Source: Yponomeuta sedellus (Eukaryota > Arthropoda > Insecta > Lepidoptera > Yponomeutidae). Taken from it: a stretch of DNA of 64,000 nt. The stretch covers positions 18,043,988-18,107,987 of the forward strand of contig OW203726.1 of NCBI GenBank assembly GCA_934045075.1, read 5' to 3'. This document shows positions 32,720-43,360 of this stretch, piece after piece (position 1 is the first letter of the stretch; each line of letters opens with the position of its first letter). A program made the translations under genes and the position numbers. The notes under the pieces are model-generated. The model was not told the DNA's origin, did no database searches, and was given only the letters and a program-made list of their open reading frames with translations.

Positions 32720-32910
32720 AAGGCTACGCGCGCACGGGTTACTTTTGTCACCGTGACTGTTTCGTCACTCTTATCAAGACTGTGGATATGTATGGAGATG
32801 CGCGTATGTTACGACGTGACAACTGGGTGACATTTCGCGCATCTCCATACATATCTACGGAGTGACGAAACAGTCACGGTGACAAAAGTAACCCGGGCGT
32901 TCTTAGCCTA
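32720..32910. mobile_element. fold-back MITE, about 190 bp
   Basis: Inverted halves: GGGTTACTTTTGTCACCGTG (32735-32754) against CACGGTGACAAAAGTAACCC (32875-32894), continuing to GTATGGAGATGCGCG near the centre. Ends resemble TAAGGCTA/TTAGCCTA. It starts 15 bases after the 307-bp MITE. Confidence 0.75.
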
Positions 32911-33206
32911 ACAAACTTTCTTTTAAACAGTGAGGAACATTAGTATTTCAAGCTCCATGGATCTTGTCATCCATTTATACATAGTTAAACCTGAGATTTC
33001 CGCACTTAGCATCATGATTGGGCCATTGTACGTAGTGGAGCTGTGAGTTTACTCCAGTCAGCCTATTTGTTTCCAGAAGCCCTGCAGTGCTCCGATGTCA
33101 CTGCGGGTCTCCTGAAGGGATCCCAGCTACCCAATAGTGGCGGTCCATTGCTTTTCACATTCATGGGCACGTGGGCGGGTGTTTACTCTTCTTTGAGGTA
33201 TCCCAT

Positions 33207-33464
33207 CTGCTGTGTGGTGTCGGCCTAGAGAATAGCATCAACCCAATTCTTCCCGCGGGTGTCGTAAAAGGCGACTAATAAGGGACACAAACCTGGGGTA
33301 GGGCAGCAGCGCCCCCTGCAGTACAATTCCATCGAACTGCGATCCCCAACCCGCATGCCCAGCGTGGGGATTGTGGGCATTACCCCCTATGATAGCATAA
33401 CCTGGCGCTCTTTAGGGAAGGGCTATGTCCAGCAGTGGACTAGTATAGCCTGACGACGACGACG
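33207..33464 (+). mobile_element. family G short element, second copy
   Basis: It matches 8163-8416 from the first base, including GTCGTAAAAGGCGACTAA and GCCCAGCGTGGGGATT, and ends CCAGCAGTGGACTAGTATAG with (GAC)n. GAGGTATCCCAT upstream (33195) and GAGGCATCCCCG downstream (33465) look like an aged target-site duplication. Confidence 0.8.
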
Positions 33465-33934
33465 AGGCATCCCCGGCAGAGCGCGCTGTCGGTTAGTCCC
33501 ATATTTTATAGATGCCTGCTCAGTGAGCAGTGGCCTGTTAGGATTGCCACAGCTTGCGCAGATTATCCCTTTTCAGACGCAGGTGGCTACGTGAAAAACT
33601 TTTCGAGATTGTTGGTAAAGCCTCCCTGGCCTGTCTACATTTGGTATCTGTTTGTTACATATAAAAATATTCTTAGGAGTTTAATGAAGAACTTCATTTG
33701 TCTTCTTCACTTGACCCATCTTATCACATGAGCAATTGCAGTTATAAATCCCAATTTTTAAGCTACAATTAATTTGTCTATGCTTATAAATATATTATTA
33801 TTTTCAAGTTCAATCCCAGCTCGGACCGTCCAAGAAATATCTTGGTGACCCTCACCACCCCGAGACTGCGAGACACGGTGTTGTCGGCTACTCACCGCTT
33901 CAATAAGGCAAACAAGGAAGCAAAGCTTAAAAAC
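33465..33934. other. no recognised feature
   Basis: No frame with a domain and no repeat recognised up to the start of the large inverted repeat. Confidence 0.4.
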
Positions 33935-34047
33935 AGTAAGAAACGCTGGTTTAAACAATTATTGAAAAACCTTTACTAGTCCATCGCAAACACTTCCCAA
34001 TGCTGCGAGATTTTGTTTAAGTTATTTTCGGGTAGGGTAAGGGTCTG

Positions 34048-34299
34048 TTTCACAATCTGCAGATAAAGTTTCGGATATGCTATCCGCTACCAGGGCTGCC
34101 GTTTGTTCTAAATTTGAAGCCATAAACAAACACACACAATATAGAAAAAAATATTTAAATTTAGAATAAACGGCAGCCCTGGTTGCGGATAGCTTATCTG
34201 GAACTTGCCTGTAAACTAGCCTAACTTTACATGTATACTGATGTCTGTGACTCAATAAATATCTTTATCTTTATTTGAACATTGTGAAACAGGGCCTAA
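34048..34299. mobile_element. fold-back MITE with nested LINE end
   Basis: Ends AGGGTCTGTTTCACAAT and ATTGTGAAACAGGGCCT are inverted. Inner inverted words 34079-34114 and 34157-34193 (GCAGCCCTGGT block) continue the fold-back. A LINE 3' end (34199-34277, CAATAAATATCTTTATC) interrupts the right half. Confidence 0.6.
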
Positions 34300-34526
34300 G
34301 ACCTATCCTATCCTATATCGAGAGGTAGTTACTGCTACAAACTATTCCAATCAATTTAGTATTCCATTAAAAATCATATCTGTCCATCCATATGAGAGCG
34401 GGCTGATATTTTTACCAATTTCTGCTGTGATTAGGGCCCATGATTTTAATATGTGCCATTGCCAGCTAACTCTGCAGAGAAGCAAACGCACGCATCAGCT
34501 ACACCTTCATTGTACTGTGATATATG

Positions 34527-34795
34527 TGGAGAGGATGAAGGAAGAAATATTGATAAAACAAATATATATGGCGAATGTGGGTGGAAGGGCCGGTAAGGGA
34601 CGTCCCACATACTTCGACCAGATAAGGAATGTATTAGCAAATGGAAGATAAAAAGTAACCGGAACTGACGTGAGTGCATGTAACGACTAATGAATGTTGA
34701 TGAAGCGAAGGTAATCTGTCAGGATCGTGGCAAGTGGCAGTCCTTGGTGCCTGTCTATCCCATTGGAATGCAGGTGTGAGGTTAATATTATGGTA
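34527..34795 (+). pseudogene. LINE C-terminal fragment and 3' UTR
   Basis: It reads VERMKEEILIKQIYMANVGG then RAGKGRPTYFDQIRNVL and the 3' UTR words GGCAGTCCTTGG and ATTGGAATGCAGGTGTGAGG. Same family as 41079-41718. The part up to 34559 is absent from the opposite arm. Confidence 0.65.
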
Positions 34796-35190
34796 TGGGT
34801 TATAAACTTACAAGTTATTGAATATGAGATTTTCTATTTTATTAATTGTTGTAAGTGAAGCTCAGAATATCTGGTTGACACGTTCCCTGATTGATACTAC
34901 CCATAAGTTCAACACACTTTATGTTTTAAGTTTAGGTAATGTGTACTTTCCCTGTAATTATATTCCCCATAAAACTTACTGATTTTTCATTTATGCTACC
35001 CTCGATGTAGTAAAGTTATTAAATTGTTTAAAGTAAGATTAGGAAACGATTTACTGAGATTATTACACCATAGACTTTCTTTAAAATTTGATGAAGAACG
35101 ATGAACGAGGTAGCCGCCTGCCTTAGACGTTATAGTGCAGCAGCTAGCGACCTGCTGCCCGAGCCGCGCCGGGAGCCGTCGTCGTCGTCG

Positions 35191-35597
35191 CACAGTGGGC
35201 TGAAAATCGCTCCCCATAGACTTAGAGATCGAATATTGAATTGTTAATTTTTTTTCACAGGAATCTACTTAGGAAGGCTAATCTTTCAACATATTTGAAG
35301 TGCAGTAAGTTTACCTTTGTGCAAGTACTTTTTTTTCCACTTAGTTAAAAAAAATGTATGGAAGTTACTATAAAATTGGCCATAACTTGATTATCAAACA
35401 TTTGCCCGTTATTTCCCTCAGCACGATTATTGCTTGCGTTCTTTTGGATTTTTCTACATACTGCACTGTGGGCGCACTCGTGCGACTTTGGTCGAAAAAA
35501 AAATGCATTTAAAATATTTTTAAATGCATTAAAATAGCTTCATATAAAATAGGGATCGACTTAGGAGTCTATGGGGAGCGATTTTCAGCCCACTGTG
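35191..35597. mobile_element. 407-bp MITE with CACAGTGGGC ends (left arm copy)
   Basis: Terminal inverted repeats CACAGTGGGCTGAAAATCGC / GCGATTTTCAGCCCACTGTG. Flanks CGTCGTCG and CGTCGTCA agree in 7 of 8 bases, consistent with an 8-base hAT-type duplication. No coding. The same copy appears mirrored at 36147-36553. Confidence 0.75.
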
Positions 35598-35675
35598 CGT
35601 CGTCACGCCGGCATAGGCATTGGGCGTTTTTCGACTCATCGGCCCGGACCGGCACGGCGCACCGGCATGGCCGTT

Positions 35676-36068
35676 GCACAGGCATCAGGCACCGGTGCCG
35701 GGTTTCGTTTTTCCACTGTGCCGGTGTCGATGCCGGCTTACGCCCGGTGAGTGGTACAGTGCTGACACGGACTTCAACACGACGACACGTAAAGTAAAAC
35801 GCGTAGATATAACAATGGTATCGTCCAAGGCGTCGACTATATTTGTTATATCTTTTACACCTACGACGCCGATACGAAATACGAGTCTCACCCTCCGCTC
35901 CGCTCTCCTACCCGCCCCGCGCATTCACACACGCACATTGCTACAATTCATATACAGTACACATGCAGTTTTGCCGGGCCGGCACCGAGTGGGAAGCTTG
36001 CTACCCCGGTGACGGCACCGGCGGGACTCTACGCCGGGCCGGCGCCCGGTAAGTGAAAAAGCGAGCCA
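35676..36068. other. GC-rich spacer of the giant inverted repeat
   Basis: 393 unique bases between the arms. Rich in CCGG and GCCGGTG words, and short segments such as GTTTTTCCACT and AGTGAAAAAG near its two edges suggest it is itself the inside of an old inverted element. The 130-codon frame over 35620-36012 has no domain. Confidence 0.7.
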
Positions 36069-36146
36069 AACGGCCATGCCGGTGCGCCGTGCCGGTCCGG
36101 GCCGATGAGTCGAAAAACGCCCAATGCCTATGCCGGCGTGACGACG

Positions 36147-36553
36147 CACAGTGGGCTGAAAATCGCTCCCCATAGACTCCTAAGTCGATCCCTATTTTAT
36201 ATGAAGCTATTTTAATGCATTTAAAAATATTTTAAATGCATTTTTTTTTCGACCAAAGTCGCACGAGTGCGCCCACAGTGCAGTATGTAGAAAAATCCAA
36301 AAGAACGCAAGCAATAATCGTGCTGAGGGAAATAACGGGCAAATGTTTGATAATCAAGTTATGGCCAATTTTATAGTAACTTCCATACATTTTTTTTAAC
36401 TAAGTGGAAAAAAAAGTACTTGCACAAAGGTAAACTTACTGCACTTCAAATATGTTGAAAGATTAGCCTTCCTAAGTAGATTCCTGTGAAAAAAAATTAA
36501 CAATTCAATATTCGATCTCTAAGTCTATGGGGAGCGATTTTCAGCCCACTGTG
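36147..36553. mobile_element. 407-bp MITE with CACAGTGGGC ends (right arm copy)
   Basis: Mirror image of 35191-35597 produced by the inverted duplication and not an independent insertion. The 73-codon frames at 35217-34996 (-) and 36527-36748 (+) start inside these ends and are identical for that reason. Confidence 0.75.
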
Positions 36554-36948
36554 CGACGACGACGACGGCTCCCGGCGCGGCTCGGGCAGCAGGTCGCTAG
36601 CTGCTGCACTATAACGTCTAAGGCAGGCGGCTACCTCGTTCATCGTTCTTCATCAAATTTTAAAGAAAGTCTATGGTGTAATAATCTCAGTAAATCGTTT
36701 CCTAATCTTACTTTAAACAATTTAATAACTTTACTACATCGAGGGTAGCATAAATGAAAAATCAGTAAGTTTTATGGGGAATATAATTACAGGGAAAGTA
36801 CACATTACCTAAACTTAAAACATAAAGTGTGTTGAACTTATGGGTAGTATCAATCAGGGAACGTGTCAACCAGATATTCTGAGCTTCACTTACAACAATT
36901 AATAAAATAGAAAATCTCATATTCAATAACTTGTAAGTTTATAACCCA

Positions 36949-37185
36949 TACCATAATATTAACCTCACACCTGCATTCCAATGGGATAGACAGGCACCAA
37001 GGACTGCCACTTGCCACGATCCTGACAGATTACCTTCGCTTCATCAACATTCATTAGTCGTTACATGCACTCACGTCAGTTCCGGTTACTTTTTATCTTC
37101 CATTTGCTAATACATTCCTTATCTGGTCGAAGTATGTGGGACGTCCCTTACCGGCCCTTCCACCCACATTCGCCATATATATTTG
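36949..37185 (-). pseudogene. LINE fragment, mirrored copy
   Basis: Mirror of 34559-34795. The LINE-derived minus-strand reading stops at the arm's deletion point, so it is shorter than the left-arm copy. Confidence 0.6.
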
Positions 37186-37355
37186 TTACGGCAGCCCTGG
37201 TAGCGGATAGCATATCCGAAACTTTATCTGCAGATTGTGAAACAGACCCTTACCCTACCCGAAAATAACTTAAACAAAATCTCGCAGCATTGGGAAGTGT
37301 TTGCGATGGACTAGTAAAGGTTTTTCAATAATTGTTTAAACCAGCGTTTCTTACT

Positions 37356-38193
37356 CTTTTTTGTACAAGCATCTCTTATGGTTTATGCCACCAAGCACAA
37401 TTTTAAGGACCTCCTTAATAATAGAAGCAGCAATATATTTTGAAACATTTATTGTAGTACAATCAAAAAATATACTTTTTTCATAATAAAATAGGTAAAT
37501 GTGAAGGTTCGTGCTTTTGGAGTAGACGGCGGCGTGTGTCGCGATTACGAAACTTTTGGTGGCATTTATTTATGATTGTTAAATGGTCTATTGATAAGAC
37601 TTCGGTAGAAGTTCGACCATTTCGTTGCGAAGTCGCCCATAATAATACTGAGGAGAGTGCGAACATGCAAAGTTGATGTGCTGTCGACTGCACTGTGAAG
37701 GTAGGTCGGTGTGTGTGGTACCCAAATGAACTAAGGTACCTTTGAGGGAGTTGTCTAAGTATTGGCTTGATAAGATCACAATCAGCGACCACAGGGCAGG
37801 TCTATACACGGAGGATGACGAAGTCTGGGTTACTGTTGCATGTTGAAAGCACTGGTATCATTCACTAGAAGTTGTTGGTGGGTAAAGGTGGGTTACATTT
37901 CTTGCTGCTTGCTTTACAATTCTGTTTTATAGACCCAATGCACTAATTCCGCAATATACTTTTTCCACAGATTTGAAATGTGTGATTTTTTCATATAGGT
38001 ATTGTATTTTCTGAATTATCTCTCAAACAAACAATGTTTTTCCTATATTTATCCCATCCGTGGGTTGTCAATTTTATGGCAGACTAAAATAGATAGATGC
38101 GTTCCCTAGGGACTTACAAGAACACAGAACAATTAAACCATACAAGAACCAAACGTAGGTACTCTGTGTCTAGAACTGAACTGTCAATTCTCT
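37356..38193. other. no recognised gene
   Basis: A 103-codon minus frame (37792-37481) has no domain I recognise. Nothing else. Confidence 0.35.
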
Positions 38194-38500
38194 GAGTGCT
38201 TAGTGCGAGTTTGACAAATCCAATCGAATAACTTTACTACCGCGTTAATCGAGCATTGAGTAGTGAGTATGAGTAAGTTAACCGTTTGAACTGGCAAAAC
38301 GCTGTCACAGTACAACTCGCACTCGCGTTTATTCGTGTTTTGGCTGGTAAACGTATTCCCTTCTCAACGTAAACCATTACAACTCGCACTCAGCAATTTT
38401 AATTTCCATACTTGACGCTAGGTGGCGCTTCCTCAATGCCATAGAAATATGAGTTTACGTTAACGCGATCGAGTAGTTAAAAAACTCGCACTAAGCACTC
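38194..38500 (+). mobile_element. 307-bp MITE, copy 2 of 3
   Basis: Same ends and length as 32398-32704 and 61272-61578, plus orientation. Differences are single bases such as GTTTGAACTGG for GTTCGAACTGG. Confidence 0.85.
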
Positions 38501-38975
38501 TGCTCGCTACTGGCTACTAGAGTACACTGCTAAAATGTTTTACGTTTTGCTAGTCACCGCCAGATGTCAATAGTAAACTCGTGAAAACTATTAACAATGC
38601 CATCTAGCGGTTTTAGACAAAGCGCTCTACACGTATTTTTCGGCTTTGCGCGCATTTTCAGTGGCGGCCTCTGGGCCCGGCGCGGTTTTTTGGGATCCGA
38701 TTTGCTTGTATGGGAATGGGTTTCTATCCTTACTTCAAATTCAATGGTAATATTTATATTATAATAATTCTTTTATTAAACGTTAATTCAGACCGGCAGA
38801 TAGCAAACTCAGGTGCCATCGTGCCACGTTCGCAGAGCAATAAATTAAACGTGATAACATCGCAGCTCTGCTCAGCGAAGCATATTATGTCGTAAAATTA
38901 TAGCCCTTGAGGATCGAAACACGTGTGTCCTAACTAGTTGTGGCCTAACTAGGCTCAGTAACACTCAAAACTAAC
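38501..38975. other. no recognised feature
   Basis: No supported gene. A 61-codon frame at 38710-38895 has no domain. Confidence 0.4.
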
Positions 38976-39326
38976 AGCCTAAGCGTGATCTACCTCAGGG
39001 AGCATATAATCTAAGTTTGAACGACCTAAAGCAACACGTAGTCTAAATTTAAACTTCCTAAACGAGCCTGCAGTCTAAGTTCAAACTACCTAAGGAAACG
39101 TATAGTCAAAATTTGAATTACCTGAGGCACTATGTAGTCTAAATTTAAACTTCCTAAGCGAGCCTGCAGTCTAAGTTCAAACTACCTAAGGAAGTATGCA
39201 GTCTAAGTGTGAAGTACCTAAGGCATTATGTAGTCTAAATTTAAACTTCCTAAGCGAGCCTGCAGTCTAAGTTGAAATTACCTTAGGCAGCATGTAGCCT
39301 AATTTAAACTATCTATGCATGCCTGA
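38976..39326. repeat. 32-bp minisatellite, about 11 units
   Basis: Units begin AGTCTAA and contain CCTAAG-type centres. Every third unit is nearly identical (TTTAAACTTCCTAA followed by CGAGCCTGC), giving a 96-base higher-order period. Edge units are decayed. No spacers, so not a CRISPR array. Confidence 0.9.
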
Positions 39327-39599
39327 AGTTTGAAATATGTCACGGAGCACAAAACCTCAATTACTCTAAACTGATTCAAATAAACAATTCTTACACTTTA
39401 CTGCTGGAAATTCTACTGCTGGAAATCTAGAGGCCTCATTGGTTTCACGCTATTTTTACGGTTGGCTACTACTGTGAGAATGTATCCCTGATGCTCTGCG
39501 GACTGATCGTTTCCACTATAAAGATTTCCATAACTCTTTAATAGAGTTCCATCGACAAAAAAATATTAGCTGTTTAAAAAATATTAGTTGCTTTTTCGC

Positions 39600-39702
39600 T
39601 ATTTGGTATTCGCCATGTTAACGTTACTTCAAACTTTACGAAGAGAAAAATAAATTAAAGAATCGATTGTTAGGCAGTACGAAGTTCGCTGGGTCAGCTA
39701 GT
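39600..39702 (+). mobile_element. Helitron 3' end
   Basis: It ends GTACGAAGTTCGCTGGGTCA then GCTAGT, with the preceding AAAGAATCGATTGTTAGGC matching 12324-12345. The 5' boundary was not found. Confidence 0.55.
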
Positions 39703-40091
39703 GAGTAATCATTTTCAAGTTGATAACTCTGCTAATGTGCCGTTTTCAGCACAAATTTACAGAGCAATACATAGATGGCGCTTTCAGGCGTGGCCATAGA
39801 AAAAACGGAATGCGGCTGTCAAAATTAATCTGTTGTAATCAAAAGATAGACGTGTTTCTGTTCTTGTATCTATGAGTAAACATTTTGTATTTACAATGAA
39901 TAAAAATAATTGAAACAAGTATACAATATACGATATGTATACTCAATTCAATTATACTAGTAAAAAATATACGCATCTTAGTAGCTAAAATAGGTCACTC
40001 GATTCTACCGGATTAAGATCGCGAAATCGCAGCTTGAACCGCACTTGAAACGTGCGTGCTGGCCAAGTGCGTGTCGGGCTATGGGCAGTAT
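39703..40091. other. no recognised feature
   Basis: Nothing supported. Confidence 0.4.
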
Positions 40092-40686
40092 AGGGTACCG
40101 TAAAAGGAGGGTTTTTTTTTACTGATTTACGGAACTAACAATTTTATCAATGGAATTTGTACGATGTTGCTTCTTTCCTTTTATAACTTTGTTTAAAAAA
40201 TCCTTTTATATGTTGGTCGCTTATTTATTCGTAACTTATAAACATAGCCTTGACAGTTTCTTTTTAAGTTCATTTACTTATGGGGATTTACAATTTGCCA
40301 TTGAACTAGGTAAGGAAGGGACGCCCTAATATGATAAAAATAATTGGTCTTAAAGGCTTGAGACTTTACACACGGAAACCTAAATAAAAGCCATAATATT
40401 TTTAAACGACTTTATTTTACCGTTTTGTCGGCGTAAGAAATAAGTGTATATATGCTATTTTTATCTTCATAGGACTTGTCGTCTCTATGCTAAACCTGGA
40501 CAGACACACGGACGGTCATGGCAAAACTGTAAAGTCAAAAAACTTAAAAATATTATTATTCACTATAGAAACAAAATGTTTACTTATAGACGTCAAAATT
40601 GTTAGTTTCACAATTATGTATATTATAAGGAGAAGAAGCTTACAAAGAAACTCCAACAAAGGGCCCCTTGTTGACTACGGAACCCT
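40092..40686. mobile_element. DNA element with AGGGTNCCGTA ends
   Basis: Inverted ends AGGGTACCGTA (40092) and TACGGAACCCT (40676). A related element with the same ends is at 52888-53368. Just outside the left end is GGCCAAGTGCGTGTCGGGC, matching GGCCAAGTGCGAGTCAGAC before 52888. No transposase seen. The 73-codon frame inside is not informative. Confidence 0.55.
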
Positions 40687-41078
40687 AAACATGATGCTAA
40701 AGGGGTAAACGGGCCATATTTTCATATGGCCGTCACCGGCAACTATAGCTGTCCCTTTCATACTCACATGTTAGAGAAAGACACCAATAGTTGTCAGCCA
40801 CGTATTGCAGTAAAAAGCTGGCCCGTTCAGAAGCCCCTTAAAAACGACTAGAGAACCCTCGAACCGTCATTTGCATCCGCGGATCAGAAAATACCTGTTT
40901 ATAGGCGAGGCATGCAAAAGGAGATAGCGCTCCGGCTAAATTACTATTTTATTGCCAGGAAAGGTGAATTCTCCGGTGAAAATTGAGTTTTATTGCCACA
41001 ATGGTCCATTTAAGAAGCCGTAAAAATGAACCGGAACGAAAGCAGGCCCAAATATGGGCATTAGCCTATACGAATGAC
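40687..41078. other. no recognised feature
   Basis: GGGCCATATTTTCATATGGCC near 40709 is a short inverted repeat. Nothing else. Confidence 0.4.
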
Positions 41079-41718
41079 AACATAACCTAGCCTCACGCCT
41101 GTATTCCAGAGGGGTAAGTAGATAAGGCCAGTTTTGCATTGAGTATTTTAATAAGCAAATACATATATACATAACCTCACGCCTGTATCCCAGAGGGGTA
41201 GGCAGAGACCAGGGACTGCCACCTGCTACGATCCTGACAGATCACCTTCGCTTCATCAACGTTGATAAGTCGTTGCATGCACGCACACCGGTTCCGGGTA
41301 CTTTTTGTCTTCCCCTTTGATAATACATCCCCTATTTGGTCGATGTATGTTGATGTCGATGGGACGTCCCTTACCAGCCATTCTACTCAGATTCGCAGCA
41401 TATATTTGTTTCATCAATCTTTCTTCCTTCATCCTCTCCATATGTCCAAACCAACGCAATATTCCTTTCTCAATTCTAGTCACTACATCCTCTCAGTCCT
41501 CTTCAGTCCACAACGTTCTCTAATCAGACTATTGCGTATCCTGTCATTCAAAGTCATACAACATATACTTCTCAAGGAGCTCATTTCTACCGCATTAATT
41601 CTACTTTCTTGCTTCTTTTGCCACAACCAAGTTTCGCTACCATACATATGTGTTAGGACCAGCAAGCCTTTATGAATAGCCAATCTAGCTCTTTTGGAGA
41701 TGTTTCGGCTGCACTGCA
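41079..41718 (-). pseudogene. LINE polymerase C-terminus and 3' UTR
   Basis: Minus frames read ARLAIHKGLLVLTHMYGSET, RINAVEMSSLRSICCMTLND and, after a frameshift near 41485, TRIEKGILRWFGHMERMKEE. This is a conserved non-LTR tail. The 3' UTR at the left carries CTCACGCCTGTATCCCAGAG, and that word is present twice (41089, 41176), so the end is partly duplicated. Confidence 0.75.
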
Positions 41719-41730
41719 CTAAGTACCTAC

Positions 41731-41930
41731 TTAGCAACCTATTTAGAGGCAAAAAAAGCCACCCATGCCGGGATTCGAACCCGCGACCTCTGGCTATCCG
41801 TGCCAGCGCTCTTCTAACTGAGCTAATGGGCGACTCGCCGGCATCAGTGAGATTTCAAACCTCTTTACAATATTCTCTGTATTACGTACAGGCAACGACA
41901 TCTAGCTGAAGTAATTTGCATCACTTGCAA
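41731..41930 (-). mobile_element. SINE family A
   Basis: Minus copy with tail remnant AACCTATTTAGAGGC, tRNA-like block (41761-41833, GGATTCGAACCC) and head to GCATCACTTGCAA. The far tail and the head start are missing. Confidence 0.8.
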
Positions 41931-42044
41931 ATTATTATTTACTTAGCGCAACTCTCAAACTGGCCCTAAGGTTCCATAGTGTCCCTCAATAAGACCTGTA
42001 AGATTGTCGTTTCAGGTTTCTAAATTCTTTTCGAAAATTACTAA

Positions 42045-42173
42045 GGGCTGGTTTCTGAATTGAGAATTTCACTAAGTAAATACTTAATTAACTTTCTGTC
42101 CCGCTCTTTGCTGAGATATTCCTAGAGACAGCACAACAGTTAAGTATTTACTTCTCAATTCAGAAACTGGCCC
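42045..42173. mobile_element. 129-bp fold-back MITE
   Basis: Ends GGGCTGGTTTCTGAATTGAG and CTCAATTCAGAAACTGGCCC, with inner words AAGTAAATACTTAA / TTAAGTATTTACTT also inverted. No clear target duplication. Confidence 0.75.
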
Positions 42174-42402
42174 ACAGTGTCCCTGCTGTAAAATTGACTG
42201 GTGTCAAATGACAATACCAGTTCAATATTTTAAGTCGTGCCCCCTTTATAACTAGGTATACCATTTAAAAGGGTAGACTGTCTCTAAGTTATGTTACTAT
42301 AAAATAAGCTCGTAATTGGTCTATGGGAAGTAAAATTATTTGTAACTTGTGGCAAAAAACAAATTTACTTTGTAGAATTTAATAAATTTTATATATTTTT
42401 TT

Positions 42403-42555
42403 GATGCACTAATCCGTGCTGAGGACAATTTAAAAACCTATTTAGAGGCTAAAAATTCAGTCCATGCCGGGACTCGAACCCGCGACCTCTGGCTAATCGT
42501 ACCAGCGCTCTCCCAACTGAGCTAATGGGCAAGAGCCGGCATCAGCGAAATATCC
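42403..42555 (-). mobile_element. SINE family A fragment
   Basis: Tail GCACTAATCCGTGCTGAGG, TTTAGAGGCTAAAAATTC, tRNA-like block (GGGACTCGAACCC), ending just past the GCCGGCATCAGCGAAAT junction. Head lost. Confidence 0.75.
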
Positions 42556-42591
42556 CTTTACCCCTCGTATACCACTAGCCACTAGTCTTGC

Positions 42592-42697
42592 AAGCCTCCA
42601 GTAATCCGGACTTGGCCCCCTTGATAGAGTATGGCCTATACCTTCCTCAAGGAAGAGACCCGGGCCCTCGGTGGGGACATAATGGGTTGATGATGAT
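42592..42697 (+). mobile_element. SINE family F 3' fragment
   Basis: CCGGACTTGGCCCCC, GAGTATGGCC and GGAAGAGACCCGGGCC followed by GTTGATGATGATACC, the family F 3' end. Confidence 0.65.
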
Positions 42698-43034
42698 ACC
42701 CTTTATAACTTTATTCTAACCTTCATTTCAAGAGATGGGTAAAGACCTTACAATAACTAATACGGGTAAGTGATAAAACGATGATATTAATACCATTAGC
42801 AGGAGCAGGGATCCAAAAGAACGTTTCAGCTACCTTTAGAATTTTCGCCCATCCTAATTTCTAATTACGGGGACTGGTGACTGGAGCCCTACTTCCGATT
42901 CATATTATTCAGTTTTGAGTCCAAGTTTTTTGGTAGAGTTCTATTGATTTATTTCATTATAGTTATTATGCACACGAAACATTAAACAGGACATTACAAA
43001 AGAAATGCGGCTGCGGACCCGTATCGGCCGAAGT

Positions 43035-43241
43035 AACATAACAGAACATAACATTTACATACAGGCACATAAATTGCTTCTGGCCCCACACTAGGAGACC
43101 CTGTGTCGTGGTAACCAGAAACAGCGCCATCACAAACATGTAAACATCCAAGACCTGGGTTTTTTTTTGTTTCCAGCCGGGGTTCGAACACGGGACCTCT
43201 TGTATGGTAGGTGGCGTTACCGCTGCGCCACTGAGGTCGTC
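43035..43241 (-). mobile_element. SINE family B, near complete
   Basis: 3' end AACATAACATTTACAT, body CCCTGTGTCGTGGTAACC, T-run, box CCGGGGTTCGAACACGGG and head CGCTGCGCCACTGAGGTC. Orientation and content as at 60552-60755 (+). Confidence 0.8.
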
Positions 43242-43360
43242 TTAATTCAATGAATCGGTATTCAGTTTGTGCGTTATTTTTATGACTAGTTATATCACCC
43301 TGTTGAACGTACATAACACGCTGAAACTATGTAGTTTAAGCCCTATTTATTATGAGCTAA

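Larger units (their letters stand above)
33935..35675 (+). repeat. left arm of a giant inverted repeat
   Basis: It pairs with 36069-37355 in reverse complement. Paired coordinates sum to 71744 over the inner part, and to 71290 in the outer part. The 454-base difference is sequence at about 34106-34559 that the other arm lacks. The arms look identical wherever I compared them, apart from that gap. Confidence 0.9.
36069..37355 (-). repeat. right arm of the giant inverted repeat
   Basis: Mirror of 33935-35675 minus 454 bases. The break in this arm is near 37185-37187, where CATATATATTTGTT is joined directly to ACGGCAGCCC. It includes a mirrored MITE and LINE fragment. Confidence 0.9.

Noticed and set aside
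35620..36012. 130-codon frame in the spacer of the giant inverted repeat
   Set aside because: Open because of high GC content. No motif, with overlapping frames of similar length on both strands.
34996..36748. Two identical 73-codon frames on opposite strands as a duplicated gene
   Set aside because: They are mirror images created by the inverted repeat and start inside the MITE terminal repeat. No domain.
38976..39326. Regular 32-bp repeats that might suggest a CRISPR array
   Set aside because: Units are contiguous with no unique spacers, and the setting is eukaryotic. It is a minisatellite.
41262..41675. 137-codon plus-strand frame
   Set aside because: Shadow of the minus-strand LINE polymerase fragment, which has recognisable motifs.
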